Origin: Polyangiaceae bacterium
GTDB lineage: Bacteria; Myxococcota_A; Polyangia; Polyangiales; Polyangiaceae
Direction: 5' to 3'
Length of the DNA stretch: 64,000 bases
Assembly: GCA_020849655.1 (NCBI GenBank)
Contig: JADLFU010000064.1
Coordinates: 35,871 to 99,870 of the forward strand
Made by a program: the position numbers and the translations under genes. Positions 34,136 to 42,798 of this stretch are shown here, one piece after another; within the stretch, counting starts at the first letter, position 1, and each line of letters begins with the position of its first letter. The notes beneath the pieces were generated by a model, which saw nothing but the letters and a program-made list of their open reading frames with translations, was not told the DNA's origin and made no database searches.

Positions 34136-35617
34136 TCAGCGGAGCCGAGGCGCGGGCCGAGGACCAGCCTCCGGGAGCTCGACCGTCACGAGCGCGCCGC
34201 CCCGCTGGCCGCTCGCCACGGAGACCGCGCCGCCGTGCTGCTGCACGATCCTGCGCACGATGGCGAGGCCGAGGCCGGTGCCCGCGGGCTTCGTCGTGAC
34301 GAAGGCGTCGAACAGCGTCTCTCGCACGCTGGGGTCGATCCCCGGGCCGTCGTCCTCGATCTCGAAGCGCGGCGCGTCGCCGCCGACCACCCTCACCCAG
34401 ACGGTGCCGCCCCCCGGTGACAGCGCGGCCCGCGCGTTGGCGAGGAGGTTGAGCCAGACCTGCTTCAGCTTCTCCGCGTCGGCGGCGACGACCACGCCCG
34501 CGGCGATCTCGGGGATGACCGCGACGCTCGCGTGCCGCAGCGCCTCGGCCTCGAGCGCGAGCACCTGCTCGGCGAGCCTGCCGAGATCGACGTCGACGAA
34601 CTGCGGGCTGCGCGGCCGCGCGAGCTCGAGAAAATCCGTCAGGAGCCGCTCGAGTCTGCGGATCTCCGTCTCGACGATCCCGACACGATCGCGCATCGAG
34701 GCCGCCTCCGCGCCGCCGACGCGCTCGGTCGCGCGCGCGAGCAGGTGCAGCTGCAGCACGGCGGCGTTCAGCGGGTTGCGGATCTCGTGGGCGAGCCCCA
34801 GCGCGAGCGCGCTCATCGCCGAGAGCGCCTCCGCCTCGGCCGCTCGCCGCTCGAGCGCGCGGCGCTCGGTGACGTCGACGCCGATGCCGTACACGAGGCC
34901 GTCGGGATCGCCGGGGACGCCGGAGAGCTGCCACTCGATGCGCCTCGGGGGCGCGCCCTCGCCGACGAGCAGCGTCGCCTCCACCGCGACGCCGCGCTCG
35001 CCGCTCCGCGCGCGCGCGAGCCCGCTCGAGATGCGCTCGCGCGACTCCTCGCCTATCCAGCGCGAGACGAACGCGCGCCCGTCGGGCCGGAGCCCCGCCG
35101 TGAGCTCGGTGGTCTTGGGGTTCGAGAGCGCGACGCGCCCGTCGCGATCGACGCCGACGATCAGCACGCCGGCCGTCTCGATGAGCGCGCGCTGCCGCGC
35201 CTCGAGCTCCTCGCGCGCGCGCACGAGCTCCGTCTTCGCGAACGCCTGCTCGACCGTCGAGACGAGCTCCTCCGGCCGGAACGACTTCAGCAGGAACGCG
35301 AACGCCCCCGCCTCGAGCGCGGCGATGGCGCTGTCGACGGTCGCGAAGCCCGTGACGAGCACGACCTCGCCTCGAGGGTTCGCCTCGCGCAGCCGGCGGA
35401 CGACGTCGACGCCGCTCATGTCGGGGAGCTTCACGTCGACGAGCGCGACGTCGAACCCTCGCGCCGCCGCGTGCAGGATGGCGGCGCGGCCGTCGTGCGT
35501 CGTCGCGACCTCGGCCGACAGCTCGCGCGCGCCCTCGAGGATGTCGCGCAGGTTGGCGACGAGCGCCTCGTTGTCGTCGACGATCAGGATGCGCGCGCGG
35601 CGCTCCGCGGCCGTCAC
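34136..35617 (-). CDS. Receiver-PAS-histidine kinase
   Basis: This is a 493-residue cytoplasmic signalling protein. The receiver domain (about 1-125) has the acidic pair in LIVDDNEAL, phospho-acceptor in VALVDVKLPDMSG, Thr in LVTGFA and Lys in LLKSF. A PAS-like domain follows (about 140-255, containing IVGVDRDGRVALSNP). The kinase core has the phospho-His in GLAHEIRNPLNAA, N box NLLANARAAL, DDGPGID, and GTGLGLAIV. There is no membrane segment. A receiver placed before the kinase suggests it is controlled by another kinase. Its GTG start lies 1 base after the TerB-like gene, so the two probably work together. Confidence 0.93.
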   Translation of the reverse strand: MTAAERRARILIVDDNEALVANLRDILEGARELSAEVATTHDGRAAILHAAARGFDVALVDVKLPDMSGVDVVRRLREANPRGEVVLVTGFATVDSAIAALEAGAFAFLLKSFRPEELVSTVEQAFAKTELVRAREELEARQRALIETAGVLIVGVDRDGRVALSNPKTTELTAGLRPDGRAFVSRWIGEESRERISSGLARARSGERGVAVEATLLVGEGAPPRRIEWQLSGVPGDPDGLVYGIGVDVTERRALERRAAEAEALSAMSALALGLAHEIRNPLNAAVLQLHLLARATERVGGAEAASMRDRVGIVETEIRRLERLLTDFLELARPRSPQFVDVDLGRLAEQVLALEAEALRHASVAVIPEIAAGVVVAADAEKLKQVWLNLLANARAALSPGGGTVWVRVVGGDAPRFEIEDDGPGIDPSVRETLFDAFVTTKPAGTGLGLAIVRRIVQQHGGAVSVASGQRGGALVTVELPEAGPRPAPRLR

Positions 35618-35618
35618 G

Positions 35619-36164
35619 TCACAGCGCCTCGTCGAGCTGGTCGGCGAGCTCGTTGAACGTCGCGTTCGCGTCGTCCTCCGAGAAGCCGAGCGCCTCCGCG
35701 AGGCGGCCGAGCACGTCGAGCTCGTCGTCCTCCGACTCGCCGTCGCACAGCGAGACGACGCACGCGAGGGAGAACGCGCGCCGCCGCTCCTCGGGCGCGA
35801 GCGCGCGGCACACGGCAGAGACGCGCGCGTCGAGCCCGTCGCCGTCGAGGCTGGCCTCCAGCTCGTCGATCACGTGCGCGAGCTCGCCGCGCGTGAGCCC
35901 CTCTCCGAGCAACACGCGCAGGTTGCCGAGCAGGGCGTCGAGCTCTCGCTCGGTCACCTCGCCGTCCGCCGCGACCGCGAGGTACCCGGCCTCGATCGTC
36001 GCCATCGCGCCGTCGAGCGCCCGCTGGTCACGGGGGTCGAGCGACGTCGCCTCGCCGCGCGCGTCGGCCGCCACCTTCTGCTTCACCAGCGCGAGGCCGG
36101 CGCGAAGCCCGGTCGACAGGGAGGCCGCCGCCGTGGGCGCGCGCCGGAGCGAAGAGGGTGCCAT
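35619..36164 (-). CDS. TerB-like acidic helical protein
   Basis: This is a 181-residue soluble protein. A Ser/Ala/Arg-rich start (1-40) precedes an all-helical acidic domain with EAGYLAVAADGEVTERELDALL and a second similar half, LACVVSLCDGESEDDELDVLG. That is the duplicated D-G-x-x motif of the TerB/DjlA-like superfamily, associated with metal binding and stress-signalling complexes at the membrane. It is translated just ahead of a receiver-histidine kinase, which suggests it feeds or buffers that pathway (inference). Confidence 0.8.
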   Translation of the reverse strand: MAPSSLRRAPTAAASLSTGLRAGLALVKQKVAADARGEATSLDPRDQRALDGAMATIEAGYLAVAADGEVTERELDALLGNLRVLLGEGLTRGELAHVIDELEASLDGDGLDARVSAVCRALAPEERRRAFSLACVVSLCDGESEDDELDVLGRLAEALGFSEDDANATFNELADQLDEAL

Positions 36165-36197
36165 CGCTCTCGTGCGTACTTCGTCACCCGGGCTGAC

Positions 36198-36220
36198 ACA
36201 AACCAGCGCTCGGAGTTTGT
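36198..36220. repeat. Inverted repeat ACAAAC-N11-GTTTGT between divergent genes
   Basis: Two perfect 6-base arms (36198-36203 and 36215-36220), 17 bases centre to centre, in the 89-base gap between the TerB-like gene and the UbiB-like gene. The right arm overlaps a candidate -35 (TTGTCG, 36217-36222). A regulator binding here could control both directions. Confidence 0.4.
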
Positions 36221-36245
36221 CGCGGCCTCCCGCGAGGGGTATCGG
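36217..36245 (+). promoter_or_regulatory. Candidate promoter of the UbiB-like gene
   Basis: TTGTCG (36217-36222), 17-base spacer, TATCGG (36240-36245). Transcription would begin about 2 bases before the TTG start codon at 36254. Confidence 0.3.
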
Positions 36246-36253
36246 CGCCCGCC

Positions 36254-37573
36254 TTGCGACCCATCGCCCTCGCGCTCCGCGCGCTGTTCATCGCCCTGGT
36301 CTTCGCGCTCGCCCTCGCGCGGTACGCGGCGGCGCGCCTGCTCGGGCGCGGCAGAGAGCCGGCCGCGCGAGATCGCCTCCGGGGCGACGTGCTCGCGTCG
36401 GCGCTCACCCGCCTCGGCGCCACCTTCGTGAAGCTCGGGCAGATCATGGCGACCCGGCCCGACGTGCTCCCCGAGGGCCTCATCGCGGGGCTCGCTGGCC
36501 TGCAGGACGACGTCCCCGCGGCGCCCATCTCGGAGGTGCACCGCACGCTCGCGCGAGAGTGGTCGTTCGACGCGAGGCGCCTCGTCGCCGACATCGATCC
36601 CGCCCCGCTGGCGGCGGCCTCCGTCGCGCAAGTGTACCGCGGGACGCTGCGCGACGGCCGGCGCGTGGCCATCAAGGTGCAGCGCTGGTCGGCGGCGCGC
36701 CACATCGAGGGCGACCTGTCGATCATGGAGGCGTTCGCGCGGGTGATCGACTGGCTGCCGGGCATGCGCTACGTCTCGCTCCCAGGCTCGGTGGGGCGCT
36801 TCGCGTCGGCGCTGCGCGAGCAGATCGACTTTCGCATCGAGGCGGACAACAACCGGCGGCTCGCCCGCAACTTCGACGGAGACGCCGTCGTGCGCGTCCC
36901 GTGGCTGGTCGACGAGCTGTGCACGAGGCGGGTGCTGGTGATGGAGCTCGTCGACGGCATCAAGCCAACGGAGGTGCAGGTGGGGCGCCGCGAGCTCGCG
37001 CAGGCGGGGTTCCGCTGCATCGCGAAGATGGTGTTCGTCGACGGCTTCGTCCACGCCGACATGCACCCCGGCAACATGCTCTTCACCCGCGCAGGAGAGG
37101 TCTACCTCATCGACACCGGGCTCTGCGCGGAGATCCCGCGGGAGATGCGCAAGCCCTGGTCGGACACGTTCCTCGCGGTGGCGCTGGGTGACGGGCGGCG
37201 CGCGGCCGAGCTCTTCTGGGGCTACGCGCCGGTCGTGCACGGATCTGACTTCGACGGGTTCGCGCGGGACGTCGCCGCCCACCTCACGGCGCTGCGCGGG
37301 CGCCCCATCGAGGAGATCGAGGTCAGCCGGGCGGTCGGCGGCGCCATGGGGATCCTCCGGCGACACCGCGTGCAAGTCGATCCCATCTTCACGGTGGTGA
37401 ACCTCGCGATGCTGGTCGCCGAGGGCATTGGCAAGCAGCTCGATCCAGGGTTCGACGTCTACGCCGGCGCGATGCCCTACCTCGCGGAGGCGGCGCTCCT
37501 CTACCCAACCGGCACGGAGCCCACACGCCCCGCCGGGCGCGCCGCGGCGAGGCAGGCGGAGGATCGCGCGTAG
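36254..37573 (+). CDS. UbiB/ABC1 (COQ8-type) atypical kinase
   Basis: This is a 439-residue member of the UbiB protein-kinase-like family, which has ATPase activity linked to quinone/isoprenoid lipid metabolism. An N-terminal membrane helix (about 5-27) precedes the family KxGQ motif in FVKLGQIMATRPDVLP. The ATP-binding lysine is in VAIKVQR, and EQIDFRIEADNN is the family helix. The catalytic segment is HADMHPGN, with DTG (LIDTGL) in place of DFG. The two C-terminal membrane helices of E. coli UbiB are not evident. The TTG start is the first codon giving the helix. No ubiquinone genes are nearby. Confidence 0.92.
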   Translation: MRPIALALRALFIALVFALALARYAAARLLGRGREPAARDRLRGDVLASALTRLGATFVKLGQIMATRPDVLPEGLIAGLAGLQDDVPAAPISEVHRTLAREWSFDARRLVADIDPAPLAAASVAQVYRGTLRDGRRVAIKVQRWSAARHIEGDLSIMEAFARVIDWLPGMRYVSLPGSVGRFASALREQIDFRIEADNNRRLARNFDGDAVVRVPWLVDELCTRRVLVMELVDGIKPTEVQVGRRELAQAGFRCIAKMVFVDGFVHADMHPGNMLFTRAGEVYLIDTGLCAEIPREMRKPWSDTFLAVALGDGRRAAELFWGYAPVVHGSDFDGFARDVAAHLTALRGRPIEEIEVSRAVGGAMGILRRHRVQVDPIFTVVNLAMLVAEGIGKQLDPGFDVYAGAMPYLAEAALLYPTGTEPTRPAGRAAARQAEDRA

Positions 37574-37605
37574 AGAGCAAGACAGCGTTGGGTGCCAGAT
37601 AGTGC

Positions 37606-37635
37606 TTGGCCCGCGCGCGGGCGATGCCTTAGGTT
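37606..37635 (+). promoter_or_regulatory. Candidate promoter of the H1-like gene
   Basis: TTGGCC (37606-37611), 18-base spacer, TAGGTT (37630-37635). The start codon at 37644 is only 9 bases beyond the -10, again suggesting an almost leaderless message. Confidence 0.35.
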
Positions 37636-37643
37636 GCAGGTCC

Positions 37644-38369
37644 ATGCCCCGCAAAAAGACGGACAAGGCCCCCACCAACACCGCCGCGACGCCCGCGAAG
37701 CTGGCCCCGAGCGACGCCGCCGGCGGCGCGACGCCCACGTCGTTCATCCGCGCGCAGCCCGACGGGATCAGCGTCGCGGAGATCATGAAGCGCGGCGCGC
37801 TGGCCGGGCTCACCTTCAACAGCAACCTCGTCTACGCGGTCCGCTCCGCCGATCGGAAGCGCGCGGCGGCGGCGTCTCCGACGCCCACGCCGCCCAAGGC
37901 CACCACGCCCCCCGCGGCGCCGACGCCCGTCGCCAAGAAGCCGGCGACGCCCGCTGCCAAGCCTGTGAAGCTGGCTGCCAAGCCCGCGGCCGCCCCCAAG
38001 CCCGCGGCTGCACCGAAGCCCGCCCCCAAGCCCGCGGCGACGCCCGCCCCCAAGCCCGCGGCGACGCCCGCCCCCACGCCTGCGGCGAAGCCCGCTGCCA
38101 AGCCCGCGGCGAAGCCCGCTGCCAAGCCCGCGGCGAAGCCCGCTGCCAAGCCCGCGGCGAAGCCCGCTCCCAAGCCCGCGGCGAAGCCCGCCCCCAAGCC
38201 CGCGGCGAAGCCCGCTCCCAAGCCCGCAGCGAAGCCCGCCCCCATGCCCGCAGCGAAGCCCGCGCCGACGGCGGAGGCGACGCAGCTCCGTCGGCTCGCG
38301 ATCCACATGGGCCTCGACCAGGCCAGGTCGCTGCTCGACGGTCTCGAGCGCGTGCTCTCGCAGCTCTGA
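37644..38369 (+). CDS. Histone H1-like KPA-repeat protein
   Basis: This 241-residue basic protein is probably nucleoid- or RNA-associated. The N-terminal module (about 34-75) contains TSFIRAQPDGISVAEIMKR, then LTFNSNLVYAVRSADRKR, similar to a small helical module I recall from myxobacterial and other proteins (FIR-x-P, then VY-x-VR). The centre (about 75-205) is a long disordered run of KPAA, KPAP and TPAP repeats like the C-tail of histone H1. The last 30 residues, TQLRRLAIHMGLDQARSLLD, form a helical cap. DNA binding is inferred from composition. Confidence 0.75.
   Translation: MPRKKTDKAPTNTAATPAKLAPSDAAGGATPTSFIRAQPDGISVAEIMKRGALAGLTFNSNLVYAVRSADRKRAAAASPTPTPPKATTPPAAPTPVAKKPATPAAKPVKLAAKPAAAPKPAAAPKPAPKPAATPAPKPAATPAPTPAAKPAAKPAAKPAAKPAAKPAAKPAAKPAPKPAAKPAPKPAAKPAPKPAAKPAPMPAAKPAPTAEATQLRRLAIHMGLDQARSLLDGLERVLSQL
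38088..38255. repeat. Seven 24-base tandem repeats coding for KPAAKPAP
   Basis: Seven consecutive 24-base units starting at 38088 each encode two KPAx tetrapeptides. The first three are identical at the base level; later ones vary at the codon following AAGCCCGC (GCC, CCC). Identical leading copies indicate recent slippage or unequal exchange. Less regular copies extend upstream to about 37960. Confidence 0.9.
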
Positions 38370-38384
38370 TTCGCCAGTCACGAG

Positions 38385-38418
38385 GAGGCCCCGCCGACGA
38401 GCGACCGCGCGGGGCCTC
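38385..38418. terminator. Hairpin between convergent genes
   Basis: A perfect 10-base-pair stem (GAGGCCCCGC, 38385-38394, with its complement 38409-38418) and 14-base loop lie just after the H1-like gene and before the end of the convergent kinase gene. There is no T-run directly after it on either strand, so it may be a bidirectional or factor-dependent terminator. Confidence 0.5.
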
Positions 38419-38501
38419 GTCGCGCGCGGGGCCTTCTTCGCGGAGCGCGCGCCGGGAGGTGCGAGACGGCGCTGGCGGCCGCCCCCTCGCGGGCCACTTC
38501 G

Positions 38502-41135
38502 TCACCGAGCGAGCCTGAACCCGACCCGCTCCGACCGCTCCCCCGCCGCGTACTCCCGGCGCGACGCGAGGTGACAGTCATACGACCAATCGCACCACGC
38601 CCCTCCACGCGAGACGGGCGTGGGGCCCTCGCACCACTCCGCGATGCCGCCCGCCAGATCGCGCACACCGAACGGCGACACGTCCGCGGAGAACGTGCCG
38701 CTCGGCTCCGGGGAGGGCGCTCCCGGGCGCGAGGCGCGCACCTTCGCGAACGACGGATCGAACCTGTCTCCCCACGGGTACGCGCGCCCGTCCGCGCCGC
38801 GCCCGGCCTTCTCCCACTCGGCCTCTGTCGGCAGCCTGTACGCCCTGCCGGTGCGCGCCGCGCGCCAGGCCGCGTACGCGCGCGCGCCGTCGAGATCGAC
38901 GCCGAAGGCCGGATACATCCGCCAGGCGTCGGCCGTCTTCCCCCACTTCTTCACCAGCCTGGGCGCGAGCCTCGGGCCCTCCCACTCCCAGTACGGCCCG
39001 CCATCTCCCGTGCGCGGCAGGAGGCGCGCTGCGCTCGTCGGGTCCGTCGCGCGGAGCGCCTCGAGGAACTCGAGGTACTCGTCGAACGACACTGGCAGCG
39101 TCGACAGGATGAACTCATCAATCTCCACCCGTCGCGCCTCGCGCCCGAGCGCGCTCGACTCGTGCCCGCCGAGCAGCGCGGGCCCGGCCGGGATGAACAC
39201 CTCGCCCGGCAAGAGGGTGCTCGCCCCCGCGACCGACACCGTCGCGAGGACGTCCTCGCCCGCCTTCACCAGCACCGGGAAGCGCACGGCCTCGGTGTCG
39301 GGGCGGTCGAGCCGCACCACGTACGATCCCGGCTCGAGCATCGGCGCGCGCGCGGGCGCGGGGCCGAGCGGCTCCTCGCGCGACACGCGCAGCCGCCGGT
39401 CGACCTCCGCGAAGTGCTCGAGCACCACCTGGCCGCCGCCGGGGCGACACTCGACGTACAGGCTCCCAGCCTTCTTCAGCCGGTCGGCGTACGTGCCGTC
39501 GTCGTACTGGTGCACCATCCCCTCGAAGTAGATGCGATCGAAGTCGTCCCTGCGCTCGTGCGCGCGCGACAGCTCGCCCCAGTAGAGGTCCGCGAGGCCC
39601 CTCCGCGCCCGCGCGTGGCCCGGCACCTCGTCGAGGGCGTGCTCGTACGCGGAGACGGCCGCCTGGAACGTGCGGATGCACAGTGAACCGATCACGGTCT
39701 GGCGGTCCTCGGCGTCCCACAGCTCGTGCTTCTCCTCCGGCGGAGCCCAGGGCGCCACGCGGCGCGCCAGCTCGGCGACCTCCTCCAGGCGCTCGGGTCG
39801 AGAGGCCTCGAGCTCGCGGAAGCTCTCTGCCAGTCCATCCCCCTGGTCGGTGAGCTCCTCCGCCCTGCGCTGCCTGCGCTCGCGCTCCTTCGTGCCCTCG
39901 AGGAAGGCGTCGATCGCGTCGGCGAGATCGCGCGCGCCGAAGTAGCGCTTGTCTTGCTCGAGCTCGATGGCCCGCATGCACACGTCGACCAGCTCGCGCG
40001 GCGCGGCGCGATCGGGCGCCGCGTCGTCCGGGTCACGCGGCCGCGGGAACACCGACTCGCCGCGCCGGATGGCGTCCATGAACTCGTTCATCGGCCGCGC
40101 GGGGAAGGCCTTCCGCAGCGTCAGGAGCTCGTACAGGATCGCGCCGAGCGCGAAGACGTCGCTGCGGCCGTCGATGCGCCCGCGCTTCGCGTCGAGCTGC
40201 TCGGGCGACATGTACCCGGGCGTGCCGCCGCGATGCCCGACGGGCTCGTTCATGCGGATCGCGAAGCCCCAGTCGACCACGAGGACCTCCCCGAAGGGCC
40301 CGAGCAGGATGTTCGCGGGCTTCAGATCGCAGTGGACGATCCCGCGCGAGTGCGCGTAGTCGACCGCGTGACACACCTGCACGAACGCCCGCAACAGGCG
40401 CGGCAGCGTGTAGCGCGACGTGTACGCGGCGTCCCCGGCGCGCAGCTTGCGGAGCACCTCGTTCAGCGGCGGCTCCTTCAGCACGCGCATCATGAAGAAC
40501 GGCCCGCGCACCGGATCGCGCCCCGCGTCGTACACGGGGATGATGTTCGGGTGCTCGAGCCCGCCGGTGATGCGCGCCTCTCGCTCGAGCAGCGCCTCGG
40601 CGCTCGTCCGGTTGCCGAGATCCGCGCGGAGGCTCTTCACCGCGACGCGGCGGCCGACGTGCGTGTCCTCGTACTCGACGACCTCGCCCATCCCGCCCGT
40701 CCCGAGGATGCCGAGCCGCGCGAAGCGGGCCGTGCGCGCGGCCACCGGGGGCGCGGGCGCGGGCGCTTGCTGCGCGGGCGGCGGCGCCGGGATCGTCGGG
40801 TGCGCCACGGCCGGCCTCCCGCGCGTGGGCAGAGGCGCGGGCGCGACGGCCGGGCGCAGCAGCTCCGGCGTGAACGAGCCGATGGTCACGTGCACGCTGT
40901 CGCCCGCGGCGTCGTCGTCGACCATCACCGAGACGCGCGGCGCGTCCTGCTCGTCGAGCACCTCTCGGCGCAGCTCGTCGTAGTGCGCCTTCGTCATCCG
41001 CGCCTTCCAGAACTGGTCGGGATCCACCCAGTCGCTCTTCGAGCCCTCGAGGATGGCGTCGTGCAGCGCGCGCGTGTCGATGTACCCCTTGTCGAAGGCG
41101 CGGAAGGCGATCTGGACGATGGTGCGAGAATTCAT
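38502..41135 (-). CDS. Ser/Thr kinase fused to a formylglycine-generating-enzyme-like domain
   Basis: This 877-residue protein has no obvious membrane segment. Residues 1-135 include a Pro/Ala linker. The Hanks kinase (about 140-415) has GILGTGGMGEVVEYED, Lys in VAVKSLRADL, catalytic loop HCDLKPAN and DWG in VLVVDWGFA, followed by GGTPGYMSPEQL. The loop is non-RD (Cys for Arg) and DFG is DWG. A helical, TPR-like middle (about 420-560) precedes a sulfatase-modifying-factor/FGE-type domain (about 640-877) with RLPTEAEWEKAGRG, YPWGDRF and DLAGGIAEWCEGP. Kinase-FGE fusions occur in myxobacteria; the FGE part is usually a binding rather than an oxidase module, and I cannot see a sure active-site Cys pair. 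Confidence 0.92.
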   Translation of the reverse strand: MNSRTIVQIAFRAFDKGYIDTRALHDAILEGSKSDWVDPDQFWKARMTKAHYDELRREVLDEQDAPRVSVMVDDDAAGDSVHVTIGSFTPELLRPAVAPAPLPTRGRPAVAHPTIPAPPPAQQAPAPAPPVAARTARFARLGILGTGGMGEVVEYEDTHVGRRVAVKSLRADLGNRTSAEALLEREARITGGLEHPNIIPVYDAGRDPVRGPFFMMRVLKEPPLNEVLRKLRAGDAAYTSRYTLPRLLRAFVQVCHAVDYAHSRGIVHCDLKPANILLGPFGEVLVVDWGFAIRMNEPVGHRGGTPGYMSPEQLDAKRGRIDGRSDVFALGAILYELLTLRKAFPARPMNEFMDAIRRGESVFPRPRDPDDAAPDRAAPRELVDVCMRAIELEQDKRYFGARDLADAIDAFLEGTKERERRQRRAEELTDQGDGLAESFRELEASRPERLEEVAELARRVAPWAPPEEKHELWDAEDRQTVIGSLCIRTFQAAVSAYEHALDEVPGHARARRGLADLYWGELSRAHERRDDFDRIYFEGMVHQYDDGTYADRLKKAGSLYVECRPGGGQVVLEHFAEVDRRLRVSREEPLGPAPARAPMLEPGSYVVRLDRPDTEAVRFPVLVKAGEDVLATVSVAGASTLLPGEVFIPAGPALLGGHESSALGREARRVEIDEFILSTLPVSFDEYLEFLEALRATDPTSAARLLPRTGDGGPYWEWEGPRLAPRLVKKWGKTADAWRMYPAFGVDLDGARAYAAWRAARTGRAYRLPTEAEWEKAGRGADGRAYPWGDRFDPSFAKVRASRPGAPSPEPSGTFSADVSPFGVRDLAGGIAEWCEGPTPVSRGGAWCDWSYDCHLASRREYAAGERSERVGFRLAR

Positions 41136-41256
41136 CGGCGGGCGTGGCCGCGCGCGCGCTCGGACGAAGCCGCGCGGAGGCTCGGGCGCATGCTAGCCGC
41201 ATTTTCGCGCGCGCGGGCTGGGCGACGAGGCGCGCTGATCGAGGTATGGTTCCTCG

Positions 41257-42798
41257 ATGAAGATCGCTCCTGTGTCCGCCCTGGGGCTCACACTGACGCT
41301 GGCCTTCGCTTGCACCACGTACGACTCGTCGCTGCTCGTCGACGCGCCTGCGGGGGGCAACGCTGGCAGCGCCGGAGAGCACGCCGGAGCGGCAGGCAAG
41401 GGCCTCGCGGGCGCGGGCGCGGGAGGCGCGGCCGCAGGCAGCACGGCGGCCGGCGGCGCGGGCGCGGGAGGCGCGGGCGGTGCGGGCAACTCGAGCGCGG
41501 GCGCGAGCGGCGGCTCCGCGGGCGCCGCGGGCGCGAGCGGCGGCGCTGGTGCGGGCGGTGCATCAGGCGCGGGCGCGAGCGGCGCATCGGGCGCGAGCGG
41601 CGGCGCGGGCGCGGGCGGCGATGCTGGTACGGGCGGCGCATCAGGCGCGAGCGGCGGAGCAGGCGCGAGCGGAGAAGCTGGTGCGGGCGGCGGCGCGGGC
41701 GCAGGCGGCGACGCGGGCGCAGCTGGCGTCGCAGGAGCAGGCGGCGGCGCGGGCGCAGGCGGCAGCGGAGGCGCGGGCGCAGGCGGCAGCGGAGGCGCGG
41801 GCGGAGGAGGGGCCGGCGGCGCGGGGGGCAAGGGCTGCTCGCAGCCGTCCGACTGTGATGACGCGAACGCTTGCACCACCGACTCGTGCGACCTCGGGGG
41901 CACCTGCGGGCACGCGCCGCTGGTCGACGACACCGCCACCCCGGGCGTCACCCCTGACCCAGCCGACTGCAAGCAGAGCGTGTGCAAGGGGGGCAAGGTC
42001 ACCCTCGTGCCGGCGCCCGGCGAGTCGGGCGACGACGACAACGCGTGCACCACCGACTCGTGCGACCCGTCCGGCACGGCGAAGCACACGCCGCTCACCG
42101 GCGTCATCGCGTGCGATCCCGGTGACAGCGCGAAGATCTGCGTGAGCGGCGTCTGCAAGGCGAACACCTGCGGAGACGGCGTGATCGCGGGGACGGAAGC
42201 GTGCGACGGCGCACAGCTCGGCGGGCAGACCTGCCAGTCGCTCGGCTTCACCTCCGGCACGCTCCTCTGCGCCCCGATGACGTGCAAGTTCGCGACGATC
42301 GGCTGCCTCTCCGTCGGCGATCTCGTCATCACCGAGGTGCTCTACGACGCGAACGTCGGCGAGCCCGCGGGGGAGTGGATCGAGCTCTACAACCCCACCG
42401 CGAAGACGCTCGACCTGCTCGGCCTCCGCATCGCTCGCGGCACGGGCACGCACATCGTCAACAAGTCGGTGACGGTCGCGCCGGGGGCGTACGTCGTGCT
42501 GGGCAGCTCGACCGACACCATGGACAACGGTGGGGCGCCGGTCGCGTACGGGTGGGGCAACGATCTCTCGCTCCCCAACTCCGGCGGCACGACGAAGATC
42601 ACCCTGACGGCGGGCTCGACCGTGGTGGACGAGCTCTCGTATACGCCGTCGGGGACCTACACTGGCAAGTCGTACTCGCTGATGTCGGGGCTGCTCACCG
42701 CGGCCGACAACGACAGCGCCGCCAACTTCTGCAAGGGGATGACGCCCTACGGCCCGGGCGGGCTCGGTACGCCCGGCGCGGCGAACGACTGCCCGTGA
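41257..42798 (+). CDS. Surface lipoprotein: Gly/Ala stalk, Cys-rich repeats, lamin-tail domain
   Basis: This is a 513-residue exported protein. The signal peptide ends LTLAFACTTYD (lipobox-like AFAC). Residues about 30-190 are almost purely Gly/Ala/Ser. Next come CxxxxDCDDANACTTDSCD-type repeats and a myxobacterial disulfide repeat beginning CGDGVIAGTEACDGAQLGG. The C-terminal 170 residues are a lamin-tail domain: LVITEVLYDANVGEPAGEWIE, YNPTAKTLDLLGLRI and GGLGTPGAANDCP. The role is probably surface or extracellular adhesion or cargo. TATGGT (41245-41250) lies 7 bases before the ATG, so the message may be leaderless. The next gene overlaps its stop. Confidence 0.88.
   Translation: MKIAPVSALGLTLTLAFACTTYDSSLLVDAPAGGNAGSAGEHAGAAGKGLAGAGAGGAAAGSTAAGGAGAGGAGGAGNSSAGASGGSAGAAGASGGAGAGGASGAGASGASGASGGAGAGGDAGTGGASGASGGAGASGEAGAGGGAGAGGDAGAAGVAGAGGGAGAGGSGGAGAGGSGGAGGGGAGGAGGKGCSQPSDCDDANACTTDSCDLGGTCGHAPLVDDTATPGVTPDPADCKQSVCKGGKVTLVPAPGESGDDDNACTTDSCDPSGTAKHTPLTGVIACDPGDSAKICVSGVCKANTCGDGVIAGTEACDGAQLGGQTCQSLGFTSGTLLCAPMTCKFATIGCLSVGDLVITEVLYDANVGEPAGEWIELYNPTAKTLDLLGLRIARGTGTHIVNKSVTVAPGAYVVLGSSTDTMDNGGAPVAYGWGNDLSLPNSGGTTKITLTAGSTVVDELSYTPSGTYTGKSYSLMSGLLTAADNDSAANFCKGMTPYGPGGLGTPGAANDCP
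41350..41826. repeat. Gly/Ala-coding low-complexity tract
   Basis: About 480 bases of imperfect GGCGCGGGC-type repeats encode (GGAGA)n in the stalk of the lamin-tail lipoprotein. Short direct copies such as the two GGCAGCGGAGGCGCGGGC blocks near 41761-41796 indicate local duplication. It is a likely site of slippage and assembly error. Confidence 0.8.
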
